A stretch of DNA of 44,615 nucleotides from Actinomycetales bacterium Ga0077552 (GCA_001464255.1 LNFD01000192.1:1-44615), one strand, 5' to 3'; positions 22,926 through 31,918 are shown, numbered from the stretch's first letter. Numbers and translations are program-made. Notes: generated by a model not told the origin, from the letters alone.

Positions 22926-25388
22926 ATGCGATTCGACGGGATCAAGATTCACAACATGGGGACGTTCGGCGACGTCGATCTCGACCTCGGCGCGCTCCCT
23001 GGGATCGTGGCAGTCGTCGGCGAGAACGGCGCGGGCAAGAGCACGCTCCTCGAGCTGCTCGCCGGAGGCGTGACCCGCGAGTGCCCGACGCGAGGTCCGC
23101 TCTCGGGGCTCGCTCGAGGCCGCGACTCGTGGGTTGAGACCCGCTGCGCGAGCGGCGGAGAGGCGTACACGATCCGCCACACCGTCGACGCGCTCTCGGG
23201 CAAGGGCGAGTCCCTCGTCGTCGGCGCCGACGGGGTCCCGTGCATCCCCGACACGAAGGTGCGCAGCTTCGACGCGTGGGCGTCGAGCCATCTGCCGGCG
23301 CCGGAGGTGCTCTACGCGGCGCAGTTCGGGGTGCAGGGTGACGCGGGGTTCCTCGCGCTGAAGCCCAGCGCGCGGAAGGCTGTCCTCCTCCGGCTACTCG
23401 GCGTCGAGCGCTTCGAGCGCTACGCCGCGACGTCGGGCGAGCTCCGGCGGGGCGCGCTCGTCGCGGCCGATCGCATCCAGGCCCAGATTGGCGAGATCCA
23501 GGGCGACACCGTCGAGCACGCAACGGATCTGCTCGAAGCTTGCCGGACGCGCCTGGCCGAAGCGCAGCTGCGCGCGAGCGACGCTGGCCTGCGCGTGACC
23601 GCGACTCGTCAGGCGGCCGCCGCGTTGCGGGCGGAAGAGGCTCGCGTCGCCGAGCTCCACGGGCAGATCGTCCAGCGCAACCTCGCCCGGCGCGACATCG
23701 AGAAGCGCATCGAGACCCGGACGACAGAGCAGACCGACCTGCTCGCGCGGCTCGCGAACAATCGGCGCGTCCTCGAAGAGGCGGACGAGATCCGCGCTGC
23801 CGCAGCGCGACGAGAGAAGCTCCTCGCCGAGGTGGCAGCGTCCACGGCAGCGGCCGACGCCGCCCAGATCGAGCACCAACGTGCGAGGAACGACGTCGCC
23901 CGCGTGAACGCATCGGCGACCGCGGCGGAGGCCCAGCTCGACGCTGCCATCGCACGACGCGGCGTGGCCGTCCGCCGCGTCGCTTCGTTTCGGGAGGCGC
24001 GTGCGGCAGCGGCCCGGGCGCCCGAACTGCGCGCCTCCTCCGAAGCGATCGGGAATCGGCTGGCGCAGATCGAGTCGGAGCTTGCGGCGGCCCGCGCGTA
24101 CCAGGCCGCCGGGGTTGACGCCCGGATCGACCCGCTCTTGCTGGCTCTCCGCGCCATCGCCAGCGGCATCTCTTCCGCCCCCTCCATCGCCCAGGAGACC
24201 CTCGACAAGGACGCGGACCACGTCGCACGCATGGAGGCGCTCCCAGGCCGCATCGCCGACCTCGAGGCGTCGCGGCGGACGCACCTCGCCGAGCTCTCGC
24301 GGGTCGAGCGTGACTTGGCCTCGGCGGTCGCGGCTGGGAAGCACGTTGCGGCGCAGGGAGACCTCGACTCCGCCGTAGCCGATGCGGAGCGTGAGGTGGA
24401 GAGCGTCTCAGCGTTGCTGGCCGCTGCCCGCGCCGAGGTGGCTTCGATCTGCGACAAGCTTGCCGCCTCACACGCGCGACTCGAGGAAGGTCGCCGCGCT
24501 CACGAAACGCTGCTCGCGGAGTTGAGGCCGCTCCAGGGCGTGGAGAGTCGCTGCCAGCGCCTTCTCGCTGCCGAGGGTCGGATCGAGGAGCTGCTCCCGC
24601 AGGTCGACGCCGCGGCGGCGGAGGTCGCGAAGCTGTGGGCGGAGCTCGGGTCGATGGGCCCTCGCGAGCCCGAGGAACGCCCGCGAATCGACGTCGAGTA
24701 CGGCGAGAGCCAGGAGCGGGAAGCGCATGCGCAGCATGCCCACGCCGCCGCTGGGGTCGCTGGCGCGGAGTCCCGCGTCGGGGAAGCGGAGCGCCACCAT
24801 GCCGCGGCGACAGCCTCCGCTGACCGCCGTGAGCAGCTTCGCGCCGAGCTAGCGGTGCAACAGGAACTCGTCGCCGACTACGCGCACCTCCAGGCCGACT
24901 TCGGGCGCGAGGGGATCCAGGCCTTCGAGATCGACGCGGCGGGCCCCGAGCTCTCCGCGCTCGCCACGGACCTCCTCCACACCTGCGTCGGCCCACGCTG
25001 GACGGTCTGCGTCGACACCCAGCGCCTCGGCGCCGACGGCCGCTTGCTGGAGTCGCTCGAGGTCCGCGTGCTCGACACCGAGGCTGGCCGCGAGGGCCCC
25101 GTCGAGACGTTCTCCGGAGGAGAGCGCGTGCTCATCGGCGAGGCCGTCTCGCTCGCGCTCACGATGCTCGCGTGCCGCTCGAGCGGTCAGCGCGACGTGA
25201 CCATCGTCCGCGACGAGAGCGGGGCGGCGCTCGATGGCGCGAAGGCCCGTGCCTACGTCGAGATGCTTCGTCGCGCCGTCGCCCACATCGGCGCGCGCCA
25301 GGTCCTCCTGGTCAGCCACTCCCCCGACGTCGCGGAACTCTGCGACGCCCGTCTCGTCGTGTCCGAAGGAAAGGTGACCGTCCAGTGA
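22926..25388 (+). CDS. SbcC/Rad50-like SMC-family ATPase
   Basis: 820 residues, ATG 22926 after GGGAGAG. Walker A GENGAGKST at 32-40; long coiled coils through ~200-700 (Ala/Glu/Arg heptads); ABC signature FSGGERV at ~728; Walker B TIVRDES at ~762; H-loop LLVSHSPD at ~800. Partners the Mre11-like nuclease as an ATP-driven end-processing complex. I find no CxxC in the central turn, so the zinc hook that dimerises Rad50/SbcC seems absent; a hydrophobic stretch (LLLALRAIASGIS) sits there instead. Shorter than E. coli SbcC (about 1,050). Confidence 0.85.
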   Translation: MRFDGIKIHNMGTFGDVDLDLGALPGIVAVVGENGAGKSTLLELLAGGVTRECPTRGPLSGLARGRDSWVETRCASGGEAYTIRHTVDALSGKGESLVVGADGVPCIPDTKVRSFDAWASSHLPAPEVLYAAQFGVQGDAGFLALKPSARKAVLLRLLGVERFERYAATSGELRRGALVAADRIQAQIGEIQGDTVEHATDLLEACRTRLAEAQLRASDAGLRVTATRQAAAALRAEEARVAELHGQIVQRNLARRDIEKRIETRTTEQTDLLARLANNRRVLEEADEIRAAAARREKLLAEVAASTAAADAAQIEHQRARNDVARVNASATAAEAQLDAAIARRGVAVRRVASFREARAAAARAPELRASSEAIGNRLAQIESELAAARAYQAAGVDARIDPLLLALRAIASGISSAPSIAQETLDKDADHVARMEALPGRIADLEASRRTHLAELSRVERDLASAVAAGKHVAAQGDLDSAVADAEREVESVSALLAAARAEVASICDKLAASHARLEEGRRAHETLLAELRPLQGVESRCQRLLAAEGRIEELLPQVDAAAAEVAKLWAELGSMGPREPEERPRIDVEYGESQEREAHAQHAHAAAGVAGAESRVGEAERHHAAATASADRREQLRAELAVQQELVADYAHLQADFGREGIQAFEIDAAGPELSALATDLLHTCVGPRWTVCVDTQRLGADGRLLESLEVRVLDTEAGREGPVETFSGGERVLIGEAVSLALTMLACRSSGQRDVTIVRDESGAALDGAKARAYVEMLRRAVAHIGARQVLLVSHSPDVAELCDARLVVSEGKVTVQ

Positions 25389-26107
25389 GCATCCGAAAGA
25401 TCAGGCGAAAGAGCGCCGCCGACTACGCGCTGCGGATCCAGAATGACTCGGCGAAGTGGCTGGCGGACCACGTGATCCGGAGTCGCGACTCGCGGTCGTG
25501 GCTCGTCTTCCGAAAGAAGGACGGGGCCTTCCGATCCGAGTACTGGTTCGAGGCGATCGTCCTCGCCGGTGGCGAGCTGTACGTGCACGGCGACATCGGC
25601 GGCATGCACTTCGCGCACTACGGATCTCACACGCACCCGGAGCAGGTGCTCCGCTGGATGGGTGGGCGGAGTCGCCGAGAGACGGCGGGATACGTCGCCG
25701 AGAAGGCCTCGATCGGGATGGGTGGCAAGTCAGACGACTACGTCTGGTCGTACGCCGAAGAGGTCTTCCTCAACGACGCGCTCCACCACATCGAGGAGTA
25801 CTGCCTCGACGGGGCCACTGGCTACTTCGATCAGGAGGACGTGAACCTCGAGCCGCACGAGCATCTGATCCCCGCGGGTATCCGCGAGGCAGTCGGCAGG
25901 ATTCTCACCGGCAGAAGCGTCGAAGACGCGCGCGAGTCGCTGGCCGAGGACGGCCGCATCAACGCGATGGACGTCGAGTGGTACCGATGGGGCCGCGTCC
26001 CCTCGTCGCGCCTGATCATGGCGCATGAGGCGCTGCGCGCGCTCGTGCGGCTGCTCGGCGCCGAAGAGGCTGGTGCGACCGCGCGCCCCGAGGTGACCAG
26101 TGGCTGA
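25385..26107 (+). CDS. Early protein, unknown
   Basis: 240 residues, GTG start overlapping the SbcC stop. Contains aromatic-rich strands (SRSWLVFRKKDGAFRSEYWF) and GGELYVHGDIGGMHFAHYGS, then helices. Not recognised; possibly a recombination or DNA-handling accessory since it is coupled to SbcC. Confidence 0.65.
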   Translation: MSIRKIRRKSAADYALRIQNDSAKWLADHVIRSRDSRSWLVFRKKDGAFRSEYWFEAIVLAGGELYVHGDIGGMHFAHYGSHTHPEQVLRWMGGRSRRETAGYVAEKASIGMGGKSDDYVWSYAEEVFLNDALHHIEEYCLDGATGYFDQEDVNLEPHEHLIPAGIREAVGRILTGRSVEDARESLAEDGRINAMDVEWYRWGRVPSSRLIMAHEALRALVRLLGAEEAGATARPEVTSG

Positions 26108-26447
26108 CGTCCGCAGATACGCGGAGGGCACCGAGGTAGCCCCCGAGAAGTCGCGATCCGAGATCGAGTCGCTGCTTCGTAGTCTGAGCGGCCCCGAGGA
26201 GACCGCGCGTCGCAAGCGGTGGGTGGAGAGCGAAGAGCGCCGCCGTTGGCGTGCCCAGCTGCTCCTCATCAAGGCGAAGCTGGAGATGATCGCCACGGGA
26301 GAGACGACCGTGGAGCGCGAGTTCCTCGCGGACATGGTCCTCCCTGACGGCGGCACGGTCAGCACGCGGATCGCCGCGTCGCTCGCGGAGACGTACTCGA
26401 CGGGGATGAGCGTCCCTCTGCTCGGAGCGGGTGGCGCGCATGACTGA
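26100..26447 (+). CDS. Conserved small phage protein of unknown function
   Basis: 115 residues, GTG start overlapping the previous gene by 8 bp. The segment LLLIKAKLEMIATGETTVER then EFLADMVLPDGGTV matches a small protein often seen in temperate phage genomes, where it is always hypothetical. Helical with a C-terminal extension ending in Met/Pro/Leu residues (TGMSVPLLG). Confidence 0.68.
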   Translation: MADVRRYAEGTEVAPEKSRSEIESLLRSLSGPEETARRKRWVESEERRRWRAQLLLIKAKLEMIATGETTVEREFLADMVLPDGGTVSTRIAASLAETYSTGMSVPLLGAGGAHD

Positions 26448-28242
26448 GATCCAACCCACGGTTCTCTTCCCGTTCTGCGGCCTGGGAGCTGGCGCGCTCG
26501 GATTCATCCGGGCATCGGTGAACGTCGCCGGTGTCGAGGCGTCCTTCCGCTCGCTCGGCGGCATCGACTTCGACGCGAACGCGTGCCGCGACTTCGAGTA
26601 CCTCACGGGTTCGCCAGCGTGGTGCACCAGCGTCGAGACGATCACTCCCGCCGACCTCCGCGCCCGGTACGGGCCCGCCGCTCCCGACGTCGTCTTCATG
26701 AGCCCGCCGTGCAAGGGCAGCTCGCGACTCCTCTCCGCAGAGAAGGCGAAGACGGCGAAGTACCAGGCCATGAATCGGCTCGCGACCGAGTGGACGCGCC
26801 GGATGCTGGAGGCGTGGCCCGAGGGGCCCGCGCTCGTCCTCCTCGAGAACGTCCCGGGCCTCCCGACGCGCGCGTCGGCGATGCTCCGCGAGCTCCGCGC
26901 GATGCTCCGCAAGGCTGGCTACGTGTTCCACGCGTCCACGCACGACTGCGGCGAGATCGGCGGGCTGGCCCAGCACCGCACTCGCTACCTGCTGGTCGCG
27001 CGTCGTCCCGACGTGTGCCCGTCGCTGCTGTACCAGCCGCCGAAGAAGCGCGTGCGCGGCGTGGGCGAGGTCCTCGCCGAGCTACCGATGCCTGCGACCG
27101 AGGCCTCGCGCGTGTGGGGCGACCTCCACACCATGCCCGCGCTGTCGTGGCGCAACTGGCTTCGACTGGCTCTGATCCCCGCCGGGGGAGACTGGCGCGA
27201 CCTTGCCGGCGTCCTCGAAGGAAGGGCGCGCCGCGAGGTGTTCCGGCGTCACGCGGTCCAGCAGTGGAGCGAGCCGATCGACGCGGTGACTGGCCCTGGC
27301 GGACACAGCGTCGAGGCCGTCGCCGACCCGCGCGGCGTGGTCATGCGCGAACGGAACTGGAACGGCGGCACCTACGGCGTGGTCCCCTTCGACGCGCCCA
27401 TCGGCGCCGTCGCGGGCGAAGCGTCGCCGTCGAACGGGCGCTACTCGGTGGCCGACCCGCGAGCTGCGGGTCTGCTCACGGGCGACAGCTGGCACCACGG
27501 CGCCCTCGGAGTGCGCCCATGGGATGGGCCAGCGGCAACGGTCACGGGAGGCGACCATCCGAGCAAGGGGCGCTTCGCGGTCGCGGACCCGCGGTACCGC
27601 ATCGACATCACCTGCGAGGAGCGGCCCGGCGCGCATGGGGTGATGGAGTGGACGGGCTCGAGCGGAGCGATTGTCGGGTCGTCGAAGGTCGACAACCGAC
27701 CGGTGTCCGTGGGCGATCCTCGCGTCGACGAGCTCCGCGTCCCCGTCGCCTACGACGCGGGCTACGGCGTGCTCCGATGGGATGAGCCCGCTCGCACGGT
27801 CGCCGGCACCGCAGCGGCGGGGACGGGCGCCTACGCGGTGGCCGATGGGCGCGACCGCACGTGGCTGCGCGACGTCCGCGTGCTCACCCTCGACGAGGCG
27901 ATGGCGCTCGACATCGACGCGCGGAAGCCGCCTCCGTTCGTCCCGGTGATCATCGCTGAGGACGGCACGTGGCACCGGCCGCTGACGCTCCTTGAGCTCG
28001 CCGCGCTTCAGGGGATCCCCGCGATGGTCGACGGCGAGCCTCTTCGGCTCACCGGGACGCGCACGCAGCGCGCCGAGCACATCGGCAACGCGGTGCCCGT
28101 CGGCGCAGGTCTCGCGATCGCCGAGCGGATGCTCGTCGCGCTCGCTGAATCGAAGCTCGGGGCGATGTCGCTCTCGAGCGGCTCGTTCTGGGTGGTGCCT
28201 TCGGTGGCCCACCGTGAGGAGGTCGTCTCGTGGAACTCGTGA
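26440..28242 (+). CDS. C5-cytosine DNA methyltransferase with repeated target-recognition region
   Basis: 600 residues, ATG 26440. Motif I FPFCGLGAG near the N-terminus, motif IV SPPCKGSS with catalytic Cys at ~91, motif VI LENVPG (~132), motif VIII QHRTRYLLVA (~183), and motif X HIGNAVPVGAG near 545-560. Between VIII and X lies a long insert (~290-475) containing at least four copies of a 30-residue unit (see findings), unusually large for the class. Probably protects phage DNA from restriction; an orphan with no partner nuclease in view. Preceded and followed by coupled genes. Confidence 0.87.
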   Translation: MTEIQPTVLFPFCGLGAGALGFIRASVNVAGVEASFRSLGGIDFDANACRDFEYLTGSPAWCTSVETITPADLRARYGPAAPDVVFMSPPCKGSSRLLSAEKAKTAKYQAMNRLATEWTRRMLEAWPEGPALVLLENVPGLPTRASAMLRELRAMLRKAGYVFHASTHDCGEIGGLAQHRTRYLLVARRPDVCPSLLYQPPKKRVRGVGEVLAELPMPATEASRVWGDLHTMPALSWRNWLRLALIPAGGDWRDLAGVLEGRARREVFRRHAVQQWSEPIDAVTGPGGHSVEAVADPRGVVMRERNWNGGTYGVVPFDAPIGAVAGEASPSNGRYSVADPRAAGLLTGDSWHHGALGVRPWDGPAATVTGGDHPSKGRFAVADPRYRIDITCEERPGAHGVMEWTGSSGAIVGSSKVDNRPVSVGDPRVDELRVPVAYDAGYGVLRWDEPARTVAGTAAAGTGAYAVADGRDRTWLRDVRVLTLDEAMALDIDARKPPPFVPVIIAEDGTWHRPLTLLELAALQGIPAMVDGEPLRLTGTRTQRAEHIGNAVPVGAGLAIAERMLVALAESKLGAMSLSSGSFWVVPSVAHREEVVSWNS

Positions 28243-29348
28243 TCGAACAAGAAGCCCTTGCAGACGCTCTCATGCTGCCGATGCGCTGCATCTCGAAGAA
28301 GTCCCCGCTTCCCATCTGCACCAAGGTCTCCCTACGCGCAGCCGGCGGCGTGCTCACGGTCGTCGGCACCGACCTCGTCCGACGCGGAGAATCGGCGGTC
28401 AAGGACGTGGAGATCCTCTCCCCTGGAGAATGCTGCGTCGAGGCGAGCACCTTCGCGGCGGTCGCACGGAAGATGCCCAAAGGCCCGGTGACTCTGAGGG
28501 TCGAGAAGTACGCTCTGACCATCAAGGCGGGGCGGACGAAGTCGACGCTGCCGACGGTCCCGTTCGAGGACTTCCCCCGAGTCAACGAGCTCGAGCGCCC
28601 GTCGGAGGGCGCATGGTCGAGCGTAGCGGTCGAAGCGCTGCGCGACGTCCTGGCAGCGCGCTACTGCATGTCCACCGACGAAGCGCGTGCGCACATGGCC
28701 GGGATCCACCTCAGCACGTCCGCTGGGATGGTCATCGCCCAGGCGTCCGATGGGCACCGCGGAGCGCGGTTCGAGTCGGACGATCCAGATGCCAAGTTCG
28801 GCGCCTTCCTGTTGCCGCTCCTGGCGCTCCACGACGTGCTCGCGATCGTCGAGGCCGCCGCGGGACGTGTCGAGGTCTCGTGCGGCAGCGGCGTCGCCTG
28901 GTGGAGAGCCTCGACGTCGGCCGGGGCGCTGACGCTCGTCCACCAGCTCGCGGAGAACCACTTCCCCCCGCTCGACGCGATCATCGCGCAGGCGACAAGG
29001 AACGCGCCGCGGGCGACCAAAATCGACCGCGAGGCGACCGCGTCGGCGGTGGGCCGGTGCAAGATCACAACGATGGAGAAGAGCGAGGGGATCGTGCTCA
29101 CGCTCGAAGGGGATGAGCTACGGCTGCGGAGTGACAGCCCCGACCGCGGGACGACGCAGGACGCGGTCCAGGTCATCGGGACGACCGAGCCCACGACCGA
29201 GCCGATCGGTATGAGCGCGACCTACCTGCGGGAGACGCTCGACGCGCACGTCACCGACGAGGTGGACCTCAACACGGGCGACGGCCTCGCCCCCGTCATG
29301 GTGAGGTCACCCGGCCGACTGTCCCTCATCATGCCGCAGAGGGGGTAG
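28230..29348 (+). CDS. dnaN: DNA polymerase III beta sliding clamp, phage-encoded
   Basis: 372 residues from GTG 28230, with a strong Shine-Dalgarno GAGGAGG. Length equals bacterial clamps (about 366). Matching features: N-terminal VGTDLVRRG, FAAVARKMPKGPVTLRVE, LTIKAGRTKSTLP, and the C-terminal end PVMVRSPGRLSLIMPQR, which corresponds to the conserved clamp C-terminus with MPMR. It would form a ring around DNA and tether polymerase. No phage polymerase is visible, so it may substitute for or redirect the host clamp. Confidence 0.82.
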   Translation: MELVIEQEALADALMLPMRCISKKSPLPICTKVSLRAAGGVLTVVGTDLVRRGESAVKDVEILSPGECCVEASTFAAVARKMPKGPVTLRVEKYALTIKAGRTKSTLPTVPFEDFPRVNELERPSEGAWSSVAVEALRDVLAARYCMSTDEARAHMAGIHLSTSAGMVIAQASDGHRGARFESDDPDAKFGAFLLPLLALHDVLAIVEAAAGRVEVSCGSGVAWWRASTSAGALTLVHQLAENHFPPLDAIIAQATRNAPRATKIDREATASAVGRCKITTMEKSEGIVLTLEGDELRLRSDSPDRGTTQDAVQVIGTTEPTTEPIGMSATYLRETLDAHVTDEVDLNTGDGLAPVMVRSPGRLSLIMPQRG

Positions 29349-29350
29349 CC

Positions 29351-29842
29351 ATGGGATTCACCAGCGATGGCCGCATTCCTGAGTACGCCGACCTCGCCTC
29401 GCTGAGGCCCGAGCCGTTCGAGGTGCGTGAGACGTCCGCGGGCGCGGTCGTTGTGGACGCGCGTGGAGACCTCGTCGCCACCCTGCACGGCCACGACGCG
29501 TACACGGTCGGCCGGTCGATCGTCGGGATCTGGGGCGCTCGGATGGAAGCGAGCGAGCATCCGGACCTGCAGGAGCAGGTTGAGGACCTCGAGCACCGGG
29601 TCGACGAGCTCGACGGGATCGAGGACGAGCGGGACGCCTTCGAGCGCGAGCTCGAGGAGGCCAAGACCGACCTCGAGAACGCGCATCGGGCGATCGAGCA
29701 AGCCCGAGACGAACTCGTCTCGGGTGCCTCGAAGTCCGACCTGTTCACCAGGCTCAACTCTGCGCTCCCGTTCCGAAGGTCGTTCGCCGGCACGGAGCGA
29801 GACCTGAAGCTCAAGGGGCTGGCCGATGGAGGTGGACCGTGA
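29351..29842 (+). CDS. Coiled-coil protein
   Basis: 163 residues, ATG two bases after the clamp stop. N-terminal beta-rich 60 residues (FEVRETSAGAVVVDARGDLV), then an acidic coiled coil (~72-125) and a basic tail. It shares the N-terminal small-domain-plus-coil layout with the next gene. Not recognised. Confidence 0.62.
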   Translation: MGFTSDGRIPEYADLASLRPEPFEVRETSAGAVVVDARGDLVATLHGHDAYTVGRSIVGIWGARMEASEHPDLQEQVEDLEHRVDELDGIEDERDAFERELEEAKTDLENAHRAIEQARDELVSGASKSDLFTRLNSALPFRRSFAGTERDLKLKGLADGGGP

Positions 29843-30321
29843 GCGGCCGGGCGATGACGGCCGACGAACTGGCCAGCCTGCGCGCTTGGGCGATGGCAGA
29901 GCACCTCACAGACGACCCGTCCGGGGTGGACGATCCCATCGTCGCCCTCCTCGACCACATCGATGCGCTCACCGCGCGAGTAGAGGCGGCTGAGGCCGAC
30001 CTGCGCGTCTGCCGTAGCACGCGGCGGTTCGAGCTGAGGGAGTTGGGACGACTGCGACCGGAGTCGCACGGTGCCTCCCCGGCACTCGCCGAAGCCCTGG
30101 AGGCAGCCGGCGACCAGCGAACCCGCGCCGACACCGCCGAGAAGAAGCTCGAGGCGCTGGAGAGCGTGGCAGCCAATCTCAGCGATACGGCCAAGGCGCT
30201 CCGCCGAGAGGTGGAGCAAGGCATCGCGATTCGGCAGTCCACCGAGAGCAAGCTCGCCCGCGCCGACTGTCTCGAAAGCGCCTCGCGGCAGATTCTCCGC
30301 GCCGCCCGAGGTGAGCCGTGA
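29839..30321 (+). CDS. Coiled-coil protein, paralogue of 34320-35849
   Basis: 160 residues, GTG overlap. Its HIDALTARVEAAE segment and RTRADTAEKKLE segment are also in the 34320 gene, and 34 bp (29957-29990) are identical there. Coiled coil over most of its length. Ends in RAARGEP, encoded by a repeated DNA cassette. Confidence 0.62.
   Translation: MSGRAMTADELASLRAWAMAEHLTDDPSGVDDPIVALLDHIDALTARVEAAEADLRVCRSTRRFELRELGRLRPESHGASPALAEALEAAGDQRTRADTAEKKLEALESVAANLSDTAKALRREVEQGIAIRQSTESKLARADCLESASRQILRAARGEP
29957..29990 (+). repeat. 34-bp exact repeat shared with 35107-35140
   Basis: Identical DNA in two paralogous coiled-coil genes encodes IDALTARVEAA. It links sequences on both sides of attP to one genome. 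Confidence 0.9.
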
Positions 30322-30530
30322 ACGGCAGAAAGAAGGGCATCGACGAATGCATCGGCCGCGGCTGCGGTGGGCTGCTACGCGGCGTGGGCAGTGAGGTGCA
30401 CGACGGCGAGCTGGCGTGGTGCGCATCGTGCCGGCGCCAACATACGTTCCACGTCGCCGAGGACGGCGGGCCGGTGGCCGTCACCATCGAGCGCAAGCGC
30501 AAGCCCCGCGCCGCCCGAGGTGAGCGGTGA
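30318..30530 (+). CDS. Small zinc-ribbon-like protein
   Basis: 70 residues, GTG overlap. Cys at CIGRGC and CASC about 20 apart make a likely zinc ribbon; the C-terminus is basic (ERKRKPRAARGER). Ends with the same repeated cassette as the preceding gene. Confidence 0.6.
   Translation: MNGRKKGIDECIGRGCGGLLRGVGSEVHDGELAWCASCRRQHTFHVAEDGGPVAVTIERKRKPRAARGER
30506..30530 (+). repeat. Repeated gene-junction cassette
   Basis: 24 of 25 bases match 30297-30321; a shorter form (CCGAGGTGAGCCGTGA) is at 35841-35856. It holds a ribosome site (GAGGTGAG) and the GTGA junction at two of three sites. No gene starts after the third. Confidence 0.75.
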
Positions 30531-30979
30531 GCGACACCATCGTCCTCGAGGAGCTGCTCGACGCGGCCGAGGTGGCCCGCATCCTGCGCACCACGCGCGC
30601 GGCGGTTGGGATGCTGGTCTATCGGGGCAAGCTACCCGTCGCGGGCCGGGGAGCCCGGCGCTCACCCCTCTTCACACGGGCCGACGTGGCGGCCTACGTA
30701 CAGCGAGACACCCATGGGCAAGCGCGGAAAACGACTGAAGAGGTACCCGGGAGTGCAGGCGCTCCCGGACGGGAGGTGGCTCCTCCGAGCCAAGATGCGC
30801 GACCCGAAGGCGCCAAGGGCGATCGAGCTCGAGCGCATCGTCGAAGCCCCGACCGCCAAGGAGGCGGCGAAGCTGCTGATCAAGGCGCGAGAGGAAAGGC
30901 TCGCGGAGCGTCAGCCGCGGCGCGACGTGCGAGCCTCGCTGACCGTTTCCGTCGAGCGATGGCTGGCCCTTCGCGGTGA
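30527..30979 (+). CDS. xis: Excisionase-like MerR/HTH_17 protein with out-of-frame overlap into integrase
   Basis: 150 residues, GTG overlap. Residues ~8-60 (LLDAAEVARILRTTRAAVGM then PLFTRADVAAYV) form the winged HTH of excisionases (HTH_17), used to bend DNA and drive excision. It precedes int directly. Unusually its frame continues 266 bp inside the integrase gene, adding ~88 Arg/Ala/Gly/Pro-rich residues with no visible domain. The HTH alone would suffice; whether the tail is functional is unknown. Confidence 0.7.
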   Translation: MSDTIVLEELLDAAEVARILRTTRAAVGMLVYRGKLPVAGRGARRSPLFTRADVAAYVQRDTHGQARKTTEEVPGSAGAPGREVAPPSQDARPEGAKGDRARAHRRSPDRQGGGEAADQGARGKARGASAAARRASLADRFRRAMAGPSR

Positions 30980-31892
30980 CTCCCTTCGCCACTCGACGAA
31001 GGCCACCTACCTCCAGTCGCTGGTGCAGTGGTGCGAGCGGTTGGGCGAGCGCTACCTCGACTCGATCGAGCCTCACGAGGTGGCCGAGGTCCTCTCCTCG
31101 TGGAGATCTGCAGGTCTGTCCCCCGCGACGTGCAACGGGCGCCTCCGGGTGCTGAGGACGCTCGCGAAGGAGCTGAAGGCCGGACACATCGTCGAGGGCG
31201 TCCGCGCGGTGCCGTCCGGCGTGCTTGAGGACGAGGAGGCCGAGGACGAGGGCCGCGGCCTGTCGCTCTCCGAGCTGCGCGCGTACCTCGAGCACGGCCC
31301 CGCAGCTGCGGGGCACTCGTGGCCGCTCCTGCACACCCTGGCGCTCACGGGACTGCGCTTCTCAGAGGCGTCCGCCCTCGAGTGGCGGGATATCGACCTC
31401 GACGGGCGCTTGCTCCGCGTGCGACGGGGGCAGGTGGACGGGGTGCTCGGGCACCCGAAGGCTCGGGCTTCGCGCCGGACTACAGCGCTCCCCGACGAGC
31501 TCGTCGCCGCGCTCCGCGCTCATCGGGCGCGACAGGTCAGCGGGGAGGCCGTTCGATGGGTAATCGACGAACGGAGGGAGGTCGTGTTCCCCGGCGAGCG
31601 TGCGCACCGAAGGGGCGCCTCACCGTACCGCAGCGACTCGGCCACAGGCCGCTCGAGCGTGGCGGTGTGCGACGCGGCCGGCTTCGAGCTCGCCGGGCGC
31701 CCGCGGCTCCACACGCTGAGGCACACGTTCAACAACGCCCTTCGCCGGGTGGCCCCCGAGCTCATCCGGCAGGCGATGCTCGGTCACGCCGACGCTGAGA
31801 TCGGCCAGACCTACTCCCACGCGACGCTGCTCGAGATCCGCGACGCGTCTTCAAAGGTGATCAGTCTCTTTCGGACTGGCAGCGATTCATAG
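30714..31892 (+). CDS. int: Tyrosine-family site-specific integrase
   Basis: 392 residues. The N-terminal 60 residues (RYPGVQALPDGRWLLRAKMR) are an arm-binding domain, which decides the ATG at 30714. A SAM-like core-binding domain follows (~75-170), then the catalytic domain: first Arg in LTGLRFSEA (~214), HTLRHTF (~335), LGHA (~355), and the Tyr in QTYSHA (~366). All canonical residues are present. The likely attP with matching arm repeats lies just downstream. Confidence 0.9.
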   Translation: MGKRGKRLKRYPGVQALPDGRWLLRAKMRDPKAPRAIELERIVEAPTAKEAAKLLIKAREERLAERQPRRDVRASLTVSVERWLALRGDSLRHSTKATYLQSLVQWCERLGERYLDSIEPHEVAEVLSSWRSAGLSPATCNGRLRVLRTLAKELKAGHIVEGVRAVPSGVLEDEEAEDEGRGLSLSELRAYLEHGPAAAGHSWPLLHTLALTGLRFSEASALEWRDIDLDGRLLRVRRGQVDGVLGHPKARASRRTTALPDELVAALRAHRARQVSGEAVRWVIDERREVVFPGERAHRRGASPYRSDSATGRSSVAVCDAAGFELAGRPRLHTLRHTFNNALRRVAPELIRQAMLGHADAEIGQTYSHATLLEIRDASSKVISLFRTGSDS

Positions 31893-31918
31893 AGCGGCGG
31901 CGCCGCAGAGGAGAGAAC

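Noticed and set aside
27082..28212. Long minus ORF
   Set aside because: Antisense to the C5 methyltransferase, no domain.
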